Origin: Streptococcus cuniculi | Lineage (GTDB): Bacteria; Bacillota; Bacilli; Lactobacillales; Streptococcaceae | Length of the DNA stretch: 64,000 nucleotides | NCBI RefSeq assembly: GCF_001921845.1 | Contig: NZ_MSJM01000003.1 | Location: 237,243 to 301,242 of the forward strand | Direction of reading: 5' to 3' | Part shown: one piece after another, positions 46,253-56,445 of the stretch | Position numbering within the stretch: the stretch's first letter is position 1 | Layout of the letters: every line of letters begins with the position of its first letter | Translations under genes and position numbers: made by a program | Notes under the pieces: generated by a model | Told to the model about the DNA's origin: nothing | Database searches by the model: none | Seen by the model: the letters and a program-made list of their open reading frames with translations, nothing else

Positions 46253-47173
46253 CTTTACCTTTAGAATATTTCTAGTTTTTCTTGCTAGTACCATATCCTT
46301 GACGGAAACGAGTAGGACAGCAAGCAAAATCAGGATCATCCCAACAAAATCAATTGGATAAAAGATTTCATTGACTAGTAAAACAGCAAAAAAGACAGAG
46401 GCAATCGGCTCAATGGATGCAAGTAGACTTCCGTTGACCTGCCCGACCATGCTCACACCTTTTAAAAAGGCAGTATAGGCAAAAACGGTTCCTACTCCCA
46501 CGATACCAACAAGCCCCCAGAAGATTTCGCCATTAAAGGGCATGGTATGGCGCCAAGGTTGAAAGACGAGCCCCACTTCCAACGAGCCCAAGAACATGGA
46601 CAGCCCAATCACCACTAAGCTCCCGTATTGTTTAATAATCGTTGTCGGCAAAATGATGTAAAGCGCATAAGTCACCGCTGAAAACAAGCCCCAGAATAAG
46701 CCTTTTGGTGTCATGGCTAACTGATTGATCTGCCCGTGGGTCGCAATCAGAAAGGTGCCAAGAACAGCAAAGACAATCGCAATTAGTTCAACCGCTGTCG
46801 GCTGTTGTTTCTCTTTCAAACAGACATAGGCCAAGACCAAAATGGGACAGAGGTATTGCAATACTGTTGCCGTTCCAGCATTGGTATGGTAAATCGCAGT
46901 TAGATAGGCAGATTGATTTAAGACTAGGCCAAAAATTGAAAAGAGCAGCAGACGAATCATGGCTTTCTTATCCATCAAGAGTTGCTTGAGTTGCTGCGGA
47001 TTTTGAACTGCCGCTAGGGCAACCAAGAGGACACCAGAAATCACTAGACGCAGGGCAGTTAGCGTCTCCACATTCACACCCCTTGCCATCACAAACTGGC
47101 CACTAACACCTGATAAGCCCCAGGCAATCCCTGCTATCAGGGTCAAAAGTGTACCCTTCATCTTCTCGTTCAT
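46247..47173 (-). CDS. EamA (DMT superfamily) transporter
   Basis: This is a 308-residue membrane protein with ten predicted segments in two EamA repeats (about residues 8-140 and 155-290). The first repeat includes GIAWGLSGVSGQFVMARG, and the second has the SLLASIEPIASVFFAVLLVNE signature near its end. Members export amino acids, drugs or metabolites; the substrate is not evident. The ATG at 47173 is chosen for its spacing from GAGGAG; an in-frame start eight codons earlier is less likely. It stands alone between cutC and galT. Confidence 0.88.
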   Translation of the reverse strand: MNEKMKGTLLTLIAGIAWGLSGVSGQFVMARGVNVETLTALRLVISGVLLVALAAVQNPQQLKQLLMDKKAMIRLLLFSIFGLVLNQSAYLTAIYHTNAGTATVLQYLCPILVLAYVCLKEKQQPTAVELIAIVFAVLGTFLIATHGQINQLAMTPKGLFWGLFSAVTYALYIILPTTIIKQYGSLVVIGLSMFLGSLEVGLVFQPWRHTMPFNGEIFWGLVGIVGVGTVFAYTAFLKGVSMVGQVNGSLLASIEPIASVFFAVLLVNEIFYPIDFVGMILILLAVLLVSVKDMVLARKTRNILKVKE

Positions 47174-47218
47174 CCCGCACATCTCCTCGTCTGTCACTTC
47201 TCACTCTATTGTAGCATA

Positions 47219-47244
47219 AAAGCGGACGAAAATTCGTCCGCTTT
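47219..47244 (-). terminator. terminator after galT
   Basis: AAAGCGGACGAA and TTCGTCCGCTTT form a perfect 12-bp stem with a 2-base spacer. It lies between galT and the EamA gene and ends the galK-galT transcript. Confidence 0.85.
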
Positions 47245-47258
47245 CTAATTGAAAGCAT

Positions 47259-48749
47259 TTACTTTTGATTATCTGACAAACCGACATCAGCTGCAAACCG
47301 CAGGAAGGCTGCCTGTCCTTCTGATGTGCGTTTGTAAACACCAGCATCTTCTAGGACACGTCCAAAGACTTGTCCGACTGCATCACGCACAATCTGGGTT
47401 ACATTACTTCTAGAAATATCAGGATACTGCTCTTTCAAGGCATCCGCCCAATCTTGGTGGTAGGCCGCAACCTGATCCACCTCTCCTAGCAGATAGGCCT
47501 CTACTTCCTGTAATTCTACCTTCAAACGAGGTGGCAAAATCGCCAGTCCCATAACCTCAATCAAACCGATATTTTCTTTCTTGATATGCTGCACATCTGG
47601 GTGTGGATGATAGATGCCGTCTGGAAATTCTTCTGACGTCTGATTATCCCGCAAGACCAAGTCCAGCTCAAATTGCTGACCTTTTTTCCGTGCAATTGGG
47701 GTAATGGTATGATGGGGTTCGCCATTTGACGATGCGAGAACCTGCACTGACTCATCAGAGTAGCTCCGCCATTTTTCCAAAATCTTGGTCGCAAGCTCCA
47801 CCAGACGCTCCTTGTCTTCACAAGCCAGACGAATGACCGACATCGGCCATTTCACAAGACCTGCTGCTACATCTTCAAAACCTGCAAAGGTCAGCGGATG
47901 CTCGATTTCCGCCTTTTCCATGGCAAAGGTATGCCGGCCACCTTGATAGTGATTATGGGTCAGAATGGATCCACCTGAAATCGGTAAATCCGAATTAGAA
48001 CCCACAAAATAACCCGGTAACAAATCCACCAAATCGAGCAGCTGCTCGAAGGTTTTCGGCGTAATCGCCATCGGCACATGTTCTGTATTTAAGAAAATGG
48101 CATGTTCATTAAAATAGGCATACGGAGAGTATTGAAAGCCCCATTTTTCCTCGCCCAAATCCAGACGGATAATCCGGTGATTGGCACGCGCAGGGTGGTT
48201 AATCCGCCCCTGGTAGCCCTCATTTTCCATACAAAGGAGACACTTGGGATAGTTGGAGGCTTCGACTAGTTTAGCCGCCGCGATGGCTTTAGGATCCTTC
48301 TCAGGCTTGGATAGGTTGATGGTAATCTCCAAGTCGCCATATTCTGTCGGCACCTGATAATAGATGTTCTTTGCAATAGCCTTGACCTTGATGTAATCGT
48401 TGCGCTTGCTAAGCTCATAAAAATCTGCAATCGCTTGATCAGGGTGGCTCTCATACTGGGACCAAAAGGCTTGGTTGACCTGACTAGGGCTTGGAGTGAT
48501 GAAATCCATCAACTCCGCCCCCAGCACTTCCTGCTCTTCAAGGAGATTCCCAACCATGCCATTTTCAACTGCAATTGCCACTAGTTCATCCTTGGCTTCC
48601 ACAATGGTCGCGGCCTGACTTTCTCGCTCTACTCCGCTTTCACCGACGAGAGCCATGATCCGATTCCGCAGATAGATACAATCCAAGTCCTCATAACTGC
48701 TGTCTGATATGACCCCGTCCACAAATCTGTCTAGTACACTCTTTGTCAT
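47259..48749 (-). CDS. galT: UTP-hexose-1-phosphate uridylyltransferase (type 2 GalT)
   Basis: This Leloir enzyme swaps UMP between UDP-glucose and galactose-1-phosphate. It has 496 residues, typical of the type 2 (Firmicute) GalT, which differs from the E. coli enzyme. [38 protein letters not shown] and the [13 protein letters not shown] segment with its His-x-His are characteristic. It starts 13 bases after the galK stop, in one operon with galK. No galE is in the window. A terminator follows at 47219-47244. Confidence 0.94.
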   Translation of the reverse strand: MTKSVLDRFVDGVISDSSYEDLDCIYLRNRIMALVGESGVERESQAATIVEAKDELVAIAVENGMVGNLLEEQEVLGAELMDFITPSPSQVNQAFWSQYESHPDQAIADFYELSKRNDYIKVKAIAKNIYYQVPTEYGDLEITINLSKPEKDPKAIAAAKLVEASNYPKCLLCMENEGYQGRINHPARANHRIIRLDLGEEKWGFQYSPYAYFNEHAIFLNTEHVPMAITPKTFEQLLDLVDLLPGYFVGSNSDLPISGGSILTHNHYQGGRHTFAMEKAEIEHPLTFAGFEDVAAGLVKWPMSVIRLACEDKERLVELATKILEKWRSYSDESVQVLASSNGEPHHTITPIARKKGQQFELDLVLRDNQTSEEFPDGIYHPHPDVQHIKKENIGLIEVMGLAILPPRLKVELQEVEAYLLGEVDQVAAYHQDWADALKEQYPDISRSNVTQIVRDAVGQVFGRVLEDAGVYKRTSEGQAAFLRFAADVGLSDNQK

Positions 48750-48762
48750 TCACTCTACCTAC

Positions 48763-49935
48763 TTATTTTCGAGATAAAACGCGGGAACCTGCTGCAATTT
48801 CAGCGATATAAAAGCTCGGTGCGTAGCCCACGATGTCGGTGTAGGTCTTGCCAACATTTTTGGTGAAGGCATCCACCTTGTCCTTTTCAACAATGGCAAT
48901 GCCGCAACCGCCAAAACCTGCCCCTGTCATGCGTGCTCCCAGCACCCCTTCTTGTTGCCAAGCAGTATGCGCTAAGGTGTCTAATTCAAGACCTGTTACT
49001 TCATAATCATGCTCTAAAGACACATGAGAAGCGTTGACCAAGCGGCCAAATTGCTGCAAATCACCTGCTTCCAAGGCCTGTCTTGCCTGCAAGGTGCGCT
49101 GATTTTCCCAGACAGCATGGCGGGCACGTTTGATGCGGTTTTCATCTTGAATCAAATAGCTATACTCATCAAAGGTTTGCGCATCGAGCTCACCCAAGGT
49201 CTGAATGTTTAACACTGCATTTAATTCTTCCACTGCTTTTTCACATTCTGCCCGGCGTTCATTGTACTTGGAATCTGCGAGTTCACGGCGTTTATTGGTG
49301 TTCATGATGACGATGACATGATTACCCAAATCAAGTGGCACTAATTCATACTCAAGTGTATTGGTATCTAGATAAATCGCCCGCTGATCTGCTCCCATGC
49401 CGATAGCAAATTGGTCCATGATACCAGAATTAACCCCGATGAATTGATTTTCAGTCTGTTTGCCAATCTTCACCAAATCAAGACGGGTCAAGTCCAAATC
49501 AAACAATTCCTCTGCGATAATCCCAATCAACAATTCCAAAGAAGCAGACGATGATAAGCCAGAACCGTTTGGAATATTGCCATAGACAAAGACATCAAGC
49601 CCTGTATCAATCATGTGGCCTGCTTCTTGTAAATATTTCAAGACCCCTTTGGCATAATTGGTCCAGTTGTCTGCCTTGTCATAGACTAAGCTCTCTAAGT
49701 TTACCTCGATGATGCCAAGCTCCTCAAAGTTAGCAGAATAAAAGCGCAACACATTGTCCTCACGCTTACGGGCTGCACCATAGGTTCCCAAGGTAATCGC
49801 TGCTGGAAACACATGGCCACCATTGTAGTCCGTGTGCTCTCCAATTAAGTTAATCCGTCCTGGAGAAAAGAAGGTTGCATCCGCTTCTTTTCCAAAAATT
49901 TCCTCAAATGCCTGTTGAAGTTCTGCTGTGTTCAT
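48763..49935 (-). CDS. galK: galactokinase
   Basis: This GHMP kinase phosphorylates galactose at C1 with ATP. It has 390 residues. [19 protein letters not shown] near residues 26-44 is the galactokinase signature with substrate contacts. [13 protein letters not shown] near residue 121 is the GHMP ATP-binding motif 2, and [12 protein letters not shown] near residue 339 is motif 3. The catalytic Asp lies in NSGIMDQFA near residue 170. It is first in galK-galT, opposite galR. CGGGAGGATAACAG precedes the ATG. Confidence 0.96.
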   Translation of the reverse strand: MNTAELQQAFEEIFGKEADATFFSPGRINLIGEHTDYNGGHVFPAAITLGTYGAARKREDNVLRFYSANFEELGIIEVNLESLVYDKADNWTNYAKGVLKYLQEAGHMIDTGLDVFVYGNIPNGSGLSSSASLELLIGIIAEELFDLDLTRLDLVKIGKQTENQFIGVNSGIMDQFAIGMGADQRAIYLDTNTLEYELVPLDLGNHVIVIMNTNKRRELADSKYNERRAECEKAVEELNAVLNIQTLGELDAQTFDEYSYLIQDENRIKRARHAVWENQRTLQARQALEAGDLQQFGRLVNASHVSLEHDYEVTGLELDTLAHTAWQQEGVLGARMTGAGFGGCGIAIVEKDKVDAFTKNVGKTYTDIVGYAPSFYIAEIAAGSRVLSRK

Positions 49936-49949
49936 CTGTTATCCTCCCG

Positions 49950-50077
49950 ATGTAACCGTTTTTATTTTATTGTAAACTGATTTGATTGGTTTGTCAATCT
50001 TTTAGTAAATTTTACTAAACTGCTTATTTTACTAAACCGTCTATTTTGTCAAATTCTAGTATAAAGTGTGGTATAAT
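49950..50077. promoter_or_regulatory. galK/galR divergent control region: cre, galK promoter, GalR operator, galR -10
   Basis: On the minus strand TTGACA (49997-49992), 17 bases, and TACAAT (49974-49969) form the galK promoter. A perfect 19-bp palindrome, TTTAGTAAATTTTACTAAA (50001-50019), abuts its -35, and a further half-site, TTTTACTAAAC, is at 50027-50037; these are the likely GalR operators. ATGTAACCGTTTTTAT (49950-49965) fits the CcpA cre consensus with one mismatch and lies between the -10 and the galK start. A TGG-extended -10, TATAAT (50072-50077), serves galR. Confidence 0.82.
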
Positions 50078-50101
50078 GAAAGAGAACTGAGGAGAAGGAT
50101 T

Positions 50102-51106
50102 ATGGTTACTTTAAAAGATATTGCACAAAAAACGCAGTTATCTACTGCTACGGTGTCCCGTGTCTTAAAAGAAGATGCGAGCTTATCTGTCAGCCCTGAC
50201 ACGCGCGAAAAGGTTTTTGCCATTGCCAAAGAATTAGGCTATACCAAACATCTTATCAAGCAGCAACAGCAAGATGGCAACATTCGAAAAATCGGTATCA
50301 TTCAATGGTATACCGAAAGCAGGGAGTTGGATGATCTCTACTACTATTCAATTCGGATTAGCTTGGAGCAGCGAGCCTTAGAATTAGGCTACGACATTGT
50401 CCGTTGTTTCCACGATATTTCTTCCCCGCTCTTAAAAGAGGTCGACGCCTTGATTGCCATTGGAAAGTTTAGCCACCAACAGATGACTGAACTCGCTCAT
50501 TTTCATAAACCATTGGTCTTTGTGGATTTTGATACGCTGGCAGACGGATTTTCCTGCGTGACGACGGACTTTAATCGCTCTGTCATGCAAGTGATTGACC
50601 ACTATCTTGAGCAAGGGATTAGAGAAATCGGTATGATTGCCGGCCAAGAAGAGACCTACGACAAGGAAGTAACCTTGTTAGACCCACGATTGCGGACCTT
50701 CAAACAATACCTGTCTGATCGTGACCTCTACCAAGAACGACTTGTCTTTACAGGGTCCTTTACCAGCCAATCAGGCTACCAGCTCATGAAAGAAGCCATT
50801 GATAAGTTGGGAGATGACTTGCCAACTGCCTTTTTCATTGCCAATGATAGCCTCGCAGTCGGTGCCCTCCGCGCCTTACAAGAAGCTCAAATCGCCGTTC
50901 CCAATCGGGTTCAAATCATCACCTTTAACGATACCCCGATTACCAAACAAGTCTACCCCGCCCTGTCAAGCATCACGGTCTTTACCGAAGAAATGGGCAT
51001 ACAGGCGGTTGACTTGGTCCATGCCATGCTCCATAAACCAGCCAACTACCACCCCCGCATGGTCAAACTGGGAACTCAATTGACCTTGAGAGAAAGCAGT
51101 TTATAA
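50102..51106 (+). CDS. galR: LacI/GalR family repressor of the galactose operon
   Basis: This is a 334-residue repressor. The N-terminal helix-turn-helix VTLKDIAQKTQLSTATVSRVLKED (residues 2-25) is of the LacI type. The periplasmic-binding-like sugar domain follows (residues 60-330), with ALIAIGKFSHQQM and PTAFFIANDSLAVGALRAL as subdomain markers. It is divergent from galK-galT and so should bind the TTTAGTAAA operators there. GAGGAGAAGG precedes the ATG at 50102. It is followed by a strong terminator. Confidence 0.93.
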   Translation: MVTLKDIAQKTQLSTATVSRVLKEDASLSVSPDTREKVFAIAKELGYTKHLIKQQQQDGNIRKIGIIQWYTESRELDDLYYYSIRISLEQRALELGYDIVRCFHDISSPLLKEVDALIAIGKFSHQQMTELAHFHKPLVFVDFDTLADGFSCVTTDFNRSVMQVIDHYLEQGIREIGMIAGQEETYDKEVTLLDPRLRTFKQYLSDRDLYQERLVFTGSFTSQSGYQLMKEAIDKLGDDLPTAFFIANDSLAVGALRALQEAQIAVPNRVQIITFNDTPITKQVYPALSSITVFTEEMGIQAVDLVHAMLHKPANYHPRMVKLGTQLTLRESSL

Positions 51107-51121
51107 AGAACCACGTAGCTG

Positions 51122-51165
51122 AAAAGGCTCAAAACCAACAGTAGTTCATTGGTTTTGAGCCTTTT
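51122..51165. terminator. bidirectional terminator between galR and gatB
   Basis: AAAAGGCTCAAAACCAA and TTGGTTTTGAGCCTTTT form a perfect 17-bp stem with a 10-base loop, between convergent genes. Confidence 0.9.
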
Positions 51166-51219
51166 ACTATGTATAATGTTGTACTTGTATATGATGCAAA
51201 CCCATCATGAATATCGCAC

Positions 51220-52659
51220 TTAATCCAATAATTTTTGCAATTCTTGAGCCAGCAATTGTTGAGCCACTTGCGGATTGGCTTGTCCTTTGGTTGCTTTCAT
51301 GAGGAAGCCTGTAAAAGCCTTATCGGCATTGCGTTTGCCAGACTTGAAGTCAGCTACAGCCGCTTCATTATCCGCAAAGACTTGATGAATAATCGGAATC
51401 AAAACGGCAGGATCTGAAATTTGAACCAATCCAGCTTGTTCCACATATTCACGCGCAGAACCACCATTTTTCGCCAGATGCACAAAGACTTTTTTGGCAA
51501 TCTTAGACGAAATCGTTCCATCAGCAATCAAGCCAATCATCTCAACCAAGTTTTCAGGTGACAAGGCAATCTCTGACAAGGTCTTTTGCTCTGCATTCAA
51601 GAACTGAGCCACCTCACCCTGCAACCAGTTAGACACCTGCTTGGCATCGCCACCGAGCGATACCGCTGCCTCAAAGAAATCTGACAAGACTTTCGTTGCC
51701 GTCAATTGGCTCGCATCATAGCTTGACAAGCCCAAACGTTCCATATAGTCTGCTCTGCGTTCTTTAGGAAACTTAGGCAGGGTCGCTGCCACTTCAGCAA
51801 TCCAGCTATCTTCAATCTCATAGAGTGGCAAATCTGGCTCTGGGAAATAGCGGTAATCTGCTGAACCTTCTTTGACACGCATGAGAATGGTTTCTCCCGT
51901 TGCTTCATCATAACGGCGTGTTTCCTGCTGAATTTGACCACCAGAACGCAAAATCTTCGCCTGACGCTCCACTTCATGCTGCAAACCTTTTTTGACATAG
52001 TTAAAGGAGTTCAAGTTTTTCAACTCGGTTTTGGTACCAAAGGCCTCTTGACCATACGGACGAAGAGAAATATTGGCATCAACCCGCATCGAACCTTCTT
52101 CCATTTTCACATCTGAAATGCCTGTGTACTGGATAATCTCTTTCAAGGCTGTCAAGTAGGCATAGGCCTCCTCGGGACTACGCATATCAGCTTCAGAGAC
52201 AATCTCAATCAACGGCACACCCTGACGGTTCAAATCGACATAGGAATAACCATCCGTTCCATGGGTGTTTTTCCCAGCATCTTCTTCCAAATGCGCCCGC
52301 TCAATCCGAATCTTCTTGGTAGAGCCGTCTTCCAATTCAATCTCAATCCAGCCATTGTAGCCAATCGGCTCATCAAACTGCGAAATTTGGTAGGCCTTAG
52401 GATTATCTGGATAGAAATAATTCTTACGGTCAAAGTGCATGTGCTGATGAATGTCCATGTTCAAGGCCAAAGCCGCCTTAATCCCAGCTTCTACTACCCC
52501 CTTATTTAGGACAGGCAAGACACCCGGGAAAGACCAGTCAATCACATTGGTATTGGCATTTGGATTTTCTCCAAAGTGCGCAGAGGACGGAGAGAAAATC
52601 TTTGAATTGGTATTCAATTCAACATGGACTTCTAGTCCAATAATGGTTTCAAAGTTCAT
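51220..52659 (-). CDS. gatB: aspartyl/glutamyl-tRNA amidotransferase subunit B
   Basis: GatB holds the tRNA-binding and kinase part of the GatCAB complex, which makes Gln-tRNA(Gln) (and Asn-tRNA) from the mischarged form. It has 479 residues. [22 protein letters not shown] is the start signature, and [22 protein letters not shown] and [16 protein letters not shown] follow in the cradle domain. The C-terminal YqeY-like tail begins near residue 405. It overlaps gatA by one base at 52659. It is the last gene of gatC-gatA-gatB and ends near the terminator shared with galR. Confidence 0.97.
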   Translation of the reverse strand: MNFETIIGLEVHVELNTNSKIFSPSSAHFGENPNANTNVIDWSFPGVLPVLNKGVVEAGIKAALALNMDIHQHMHFDRKNYFYPDNPKAYQISQFDEPIGYNGWIEIELEDGSTKKIRIERAHLEEDAGKNTHGTDGYSYVDLNRQGVPLIEIVSEADMRSPEEAYAYLTALKEIIQYTGISDVKMEEGSMRVDANISLRPYGQEAFGTKTELKNLNSFNYVKKGLQHEVERQAKILRSGGQIQQETRRYDEATGETILMRVKEGSADYRYFPEPDLPLYEIEDSWIAEVAATLPKFPKERRADYMERLGLSSYDASQLTATKVLSDFFEAAVSLGGDAKQVSNWLQGEVAQFLNAEQKTLSEIALSPENLVEMIGLIADGTISSKIAKKVFVHLAKNGGSAREYVEQAGLVQISDPAVLIPIIHQVFADNEAAVADFKSGKRNADKAFTGFLMKATKGQANPQVAQQLLAQELQKLLD

Positions 52660-54125
52660 TAATTTTCACCTCCAAAAATCACCGGTTGTTGTTTATGATA
52701 ATCTGTTGTCGCTTCAAAAGCTGCCGCCACTTGGTAAATGGTTTCCTCGCTATGTTTTGGACCAATCAATTGCAAACCAACTGGCAAGCCCTCTACAAAA
52801 CCAGCAGGAATCGAAATCCCTGGTAGACCAGCCAAGTTCACTGGAATGGTCAACAAGTCAGCCAGATACATGGCTACAGGGTCCTGATTCATCGTACCAA
52901 GACCATAGGCAACCGTTGGAGCTGTTGGCCCTAAAATCAAATCATAGTCGGCAAAGACCTTATCAAAATCTTGAATAATCAAGGTCCGCACCTGACCTGC
53001 CTTTTTATAGTAGGCATCGTAATAACCAGATGACAGGCTGAAAGTTCCAAGCATGATACGGCGTTTCACCTCGTCACCAAAGCCTTGGCTACGCGTATGA
53101 ACATAAATCTCATCCAGATTCGTCGCATCCTCTGCACGGAAGCCATAGCGAATACCGTCAAAACGTTGCAAGTTGGAGCTTGCTTCAGAAGAAGCAATAA
53201 TATAATAAACCGCTACGCCATATTTGCTATGAGGTAGGCTAACTTCTTCAATAATAGCCCCCAAGCTCTCCAAGTGTTTGGCCGCCTGTAAAATGCAATC
53301 TTTAATCTGCGGATCAATCCCTTCTCCGATATACTCTTTCGGAAGAGCAATCTTCATACCCTTGATGTCTTGACCAATCTTACTAGCATAATCAGCCACC
53401 GCAAACTGCGCTGAAGTCGAATCTTTCACATCGTGACCCGCAATCACATTGAGCAATTGAGCGTTTTCTTTGACTGTTTGTGAGAATGGTCCAATCTGAT
53501 CCAAGGAACTACCGAAGGCAATCAAGCCAAACCGAGAAACCGTTCCATAGGTTGGTTTCATACCGACCACTCCATTGAAAGCAGCAGGCTGGCGAATGGA
53601 ACCACCCGTATCAGAACCAAGTGACAAACGTACTTGGCCAGACGCGACAGCTGTCGCAGAACCACCTGATGACCCACCTGGTACCTTGGTCTGGTCCCAA
53701 GCATTCTTGGTCTTTTTAAAGTAAGAGGTTTCGGTGGAGCCCCCCATGGCAAATTCATCCATGTTGGTCTTTCCAATCACGACCATGTCTTTTCCATAGG
53801 CATTAGCTACAGAAGTCGCATCAAAAATCGGCTCGTAGTTATACAACATCTTAGAGGCTGCTGTCGTCAAGATTCCCTTAGTGGAAATATTGTCCTTGAC
53901 CGCTAGCGGAATCCCTGCCATGACATTAGCTGAATCAATTCCTTTTTCATCAATCTTAGCAGCCTGAGCCAAAGCCTCTTCTTCTGCAATAGTAATAAAG
54001 CTACCAATTGCTTCTTCACGCGCCTTGACATCTTCCAAGGTCGCCTTGGTCAACTCAACAGCCGATACTTCTTTCTTGACGAGAAGGTCATGCAACTCAT
54101 CGATTGAATAGTGATTAAAACTCAT
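52659..54125 (-). CDS. gatA: aspartyl/glutamyl-tRNA amidotransferase subunit A
   Basis: GatA is the glutaminase of GatCAB and supplies ammonia to GatB. It has 488 residues of the amidase-signature family. The catalytic triad is visible: Lys in PLAVKDNIS near residue 77, the cis-Ser in the [14 protein letters not shown] loop near residue 152, and the nucleophilic Ser in [16 protein letters not shown] near residue 176. The one-base overlap with both gatC and gatB shows a compact operon. Streptococci lack glutaminyl-tRNA synthetase, so this path is essential (family knowledge). Confidence 0.97.
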   Translation of the reverse strand: MSFNHYSIDELHDLLVKKEVSAVELTKATLEDVKAREEAIGSFITIAEEEALAQAAKIDEKGIDSANVMAGIPLAVKDNISTKGILTTAASKMLYNYEPIFDATSVANAYGKDMVVIGKTNMDEFAMGGSTETSYFKKTKNAWDQTKVPGGSSGGSATAVASGQVRLSLGSDTGGSIRQPAAFNGVVGMKPTYGTVSRFGLIAFGSSLDQIGPFSQTVKENAQLLNVIAGHDVKDSTSAQFAVADYASKIGQDIKGMKIALPKEYIGEGIDPQIKDCILQAAKHLESLGAIIEEVSLPHSKYGVAVYYIIASSEASSNLQRFDGIRYGFRAEDATNLDEIYVHTRSQGFGDEVKRRIMLGTFSLSSGYYDAYYKKAGQVRTLIIQDFDKVFADYDLILGPTAPTVAYGLGTMNQDPVAMYLADLLTIPVNLAGLPGISIPAGFVEGLPVGLQLIGPKHSEETIYQVAAAFEATTDYHKQQPVIFGGEN

Positions 54126-54430
54126 TAGGCATCTCCTCCTCCGTCTAAAATGGCTGGCACTTTAATAAAATGATCTTGGGATTCTGGAACATTTTTGAAC
54201 AGTTCTTTTCTGTCTTCCCCTTTTTGGGCAACATCCTCTCTCATCACATTTTTCCGCTCTGCCATGGTCGTTGTAACAGGAACGCCTGTCGTGTCCACTT
54301 CATTTAGCAACTCAACCATATCGACAATCTTACTCAAGGTCGTTGCAAAAGCTGCTGTTTCTTCCTCACTAAAGGCCAACTTCGACAGATTGGCCACGTG
54401 ACGAACTTCTTCTTGTGTAATTTTCATCAT
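54125..54430 (-). CDS. gatC: aspartyl/glutamyl-tRNA amidotransferase subunit C
   Basis: GatC is the small subunit that stabilises the GatA-GatB contact. It has 101 residues. [23 protein letters not shown] is the family start, and the C-terminal part ([17 protein letters not shown]) wraps around GatA. Two adjacent ATG codons begin the gene; AAGGATGA precedes them, and the second is one residue shorter. It is first in the gat operon. The 528 bases upstream are occupied by family-3 repeats up to pncA. Confidence 0.95.
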   Translation of the reverse strand: MMKITQEEVRHVANLSKLAFSEEETAAFATTLSKIVDMVELLNEVDTTGVPVTTTMAERKNVMREDVAQKGEDRKELFKNVPESQDHFIKVPAILDGGGDA

Positions 54431-54586
54431 TTCATCCTTTCTTACTCATACTCGAAAGAAAATCAGACATCGTAACAGGCCGATTTCTCTTTTCCTTTCC
54501 AATATCGTATCCCTCTTATTTTACCACAAATGCCTATTCTTCCTCAATGAAATGTCACCACTAAGGAAACATTTCTTGTCATCTTT

Positions 54587-54914
54587 TATAGTCAAATGAA
54601 TGAACTTTCAGACAAGGAACTGAGACGCAGACAGTACTTGGGTACGGCAAGTCGAAAGTGACGATGTATCAAAGTTCATTCAAATAATCATGATATAAGA
54701 GCGTTTAAAAATCGACAGAAAATGAGGGAGATAGACGAAGAAAGCGGATTTCTAGGCGGGCTCGTCTATTTTCCGAGATTTTAGCTCGCATTCAAATAAC
54801 ATGATATAAGAGTGTTAAAAAATCGACAGAAAATTAGGGAGACTACCGAAGAAATCGTATTTCTAGGGAGGCTCATCTATTTTCCGAGATTTTAGCTCGC
54901 ATTCAAATAATCAT
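54587..54914. repeat. palindromic element with two tandem 111-bp units (family 3)
   Basis: This is a second locus of the same repeat as at 18304-18846. The opening element has inverted ends (ATGAATGAACTTTCAGAC and GTATCAAAGTTCATTCAAAT) and is followed by two units beginning at 54690 and 54801, again exactly 111 bp apart. The units share ATGATATAAGAG at the start and GATTTTAGCTCGCATTCAAAT at the end. No ORF is supported. It separates gatC from pncA. Confidence 0.82.
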
Positions 54915-54926
54915 AAAAAAGCAAAA

Positions 54927-54950
54927 GGGGCTAGGCACCAAGCCCAGCCT
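54927..54950 (-). terminator. terminator after pncA
   Basis: GGGGCTAGGC and GCCCAGCCTC form a G+C-rich stem with mismatches around ACCAA. On the minus strand it is followed by TTTTGCTTTTTTA, just after the pncA stop codon. Confidence 0.7.
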
Positions 54951-54957
54951 CGTGTTC

Positions 54958-55506
54958 TTACCGTATCCTTGCTCCCAAGACCTGCTCGAAATGCTGTAGA
55001 GCAAATTGGTGCTGTTCTGCTGTCAAACTAGCGACAGCGGTACTGATAATCTCAATCTTATACCCAAGATTATAAGCATCAATGGCCGTGTGTAAGACAC
55101 AAATATCTGTCAAAACACCTGTCAAGACCACTGTATCGACCTGTCTTTCCCGCAGACGAATATCCAAATCCGTCCCCGAAAAGGCTGAATAATGGCGCTT
55201 GTCCAACCAAAAGACTCGGGCATCCTCTCGATGCTCCTCATAAAAATCTGCTAGCGGTCCATAGAGCGTGCGTCCACTCGTTCCCTTGATATTATGCGGA
55301 GGAAAGAGGCGGCTTTCTGGATGAAAAGGATCGTTTTCTTCATGCAAATCAATGGCAAAAAAGATATAGTCTCCTTGATCAAACGCCTGCTTGGTTGCCT
55401 CATAGATAGCAGACGAAATCGCCTGAGCCGGAGCTCCTGCTGTCAACTTCCCCTCGTCTGCCACAAAATCCACCGTATAATCAATCGAAATAAGGGCTTT
55501 TGGCAT
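54958..55506 (-). CDS. pncA: nicotinamidase / isochorismatase-family hydrolase
   Basis: This is a 182-residue cysteine hydrolase that most likely converts nicotinamide to nicotinate for NAD salvage. The catalytic Asp is in SIDYTVDFV (near residue 9), the metal-ligand region is AIDLHEENDPFHPES, the Lys is in WLDKRHYSAF near residue 103, and the nucleophile Cys is in TGVLTDICVLHTA near residue 137. The ATG at 55506 comes one base after the codY stop codon, so the two are translationally coupled; a codY-pncA order is typical of streptococci. Confidence 0.92.
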   Translation of the reverse strand: MPKALISIDYTVDFVADEGKLTAGAPAQAISSAIYEATKQAFDQGDYIFFAIDLHEENDPFHPESRLFPPHNIKGTSGRTLYGPLADFYEEHREDARVFWLDKRHYSAFSGTDLDIRLRERQVDTVVLTGVLTDICVLHTAIDAYNLGYKIEIISTAVASLTAEQHQFALQHFEQVLGARIR

Positions 55507-55507
55507 G

Positions 55508-56296
55508 TTAATAATCCCGTTTCTTAATTTCATCGAAGATAGCTGGAATCAAGACCTTCAAATAGGTTCCCTTCATCCCCAACGAACGACTTTCAATAAT
55601 CCCTGCACTCTCCAATTTACGCAAGGCATTGACAATCACCGAGCGGGTAATCCCAATTCTATCTGCGATCACAGAAGCTGTCAACTGTCCCTCATCGCCA
55701 TTCAACTCGCCTAAAATCGCTGAAACAGCCTTCATTTCCGAGTAGGATAGGGTGTTGACTGCCATATTGACTGCCGCACGGCGACGAATGTTTTTCTCAT
55801 CTTCTTCCCGTTGGAAGTTCAAGAGTTGAATCCCAACCACTGTCGCTGCAATTTCAACCAAAATCAAATCATCTTCGTCAAATTGCTCCTCGTTGCGCCA
55901 AATAATCAAGGTTCCAAAACGAATCCCCGTCACATGAATCGGGGCAATCGTGGTCAGACTATTAGGATACATGGAACGAGATTCCACCGGAATCGCTGTC
56001 AACTCGCTGTCAGCTGGAAGGTTGACCTGGGTATCATACACCTGCGCCACTCCCTTAACATAATCATCTGGAAATTGCTTGGTCAGAAAGAACTCCTCTA
56101 CACGGTCATTATTGGTCTTATACTTCATATAATAACCTAGGACTTCTCCCTCACTATTGATAATGCAGGCATTACAATCAATAATCTCTGAGAGGTGCTC
56201 CGCAATCGTATTGTAAGGCAATTCCTCTGACAATTGCTCCTCTGAACGCTTCAAAATAGACGTGATGTCTCGCGTCTTTTCTAATAATGTAGTCAT
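55508..56296 (-). CDS. codY: GTP- and branched-chain amino acid-sensing repressor CodY
   Basis: CodY represses amino-acid uptake and synthesis genes when branched-chain amino acids and GTP are plentiful. It has 262 residues. It begins [21 protein letters not shown], then a GAF ligand-binding domain (about residues 28-150, with [16 protein letters not shown]), and a C-terminal winged helix in which [40 protein letters not shown] is split across residues 205-245. A CodY box lies 60 bases upstream, suggesting autoregulation. pncA follows one base after the stop. Confidence 0.97.
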   Translation of the reverse strand: MTTLLEKTRDITSILKRSEEQLSEELPYNTIAEHLSEIIDCNACIINSEGEVLGYYMKYKTNNDRVEEFFLTKQFPDDYVKGVAQVYDTQVNLPADSELTAIPVESRSMYPNSLTTIAPIHVTGIRFGTLIIWRNEEQFDEDDLILVEIAATVVGIQLLNFQREEDEKNIRRRAAVNMAVNTLSYSEMKAVSAILGELNGDEGQLTASVIADRIGITRSVIVNALRKLESAGIIESRSLGMKGTYLKVLIPAIFDEIKKRDY

Positions 56297-56325
56297 ATTA
56301 TCCTCTTTATTCTGTAATTGCTTTC

Positions 56326-56370
56326 ATTATAACAAAAAGAGGCTGGAATTTCAATAATTATCAGAAAATT
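56326..56370 (-). promoter_or_regulatory. codY promoter with a CodY box
   Basis: On the minus strand TTGAAA (56354-56349), 17 bases, and TATAAT (56331-56326) form a good promoter. Directly upstream, AATTATCAGAAAATT (56356-56370 on the plus strand) matches the CodY box AATTTTCWGAAAATT with one mismatch. This supports autorepression. Confidence 0.85.
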
Positions 56371-56420
56371 ACGTATTGTTTTAAAATATGTGACAATTTC
56401 ACCAACTTGACCCCATTAGA

Positions 56421-56443
56421 AAAAGGCTGGGCAAGTCCCCAAC
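56421..56443 (-). terminator. terminator after the aminotransferase gene
   Basis: GGCTGGG and TCCCCAACC pair around CAAG with small mismatches. On the minus strand it is followed by TTTTTCTAATG. It separates the aminotransferase from codY. Confidence 0.65.
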
Positions 56444-56445
56444 CT

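Noticed and set aside
52451..52978. 175-codon plus-strand reading across the gatA/gatB junction
   Set aside because: It is a mirror of two conserved genes and shows no protein-like pattern.
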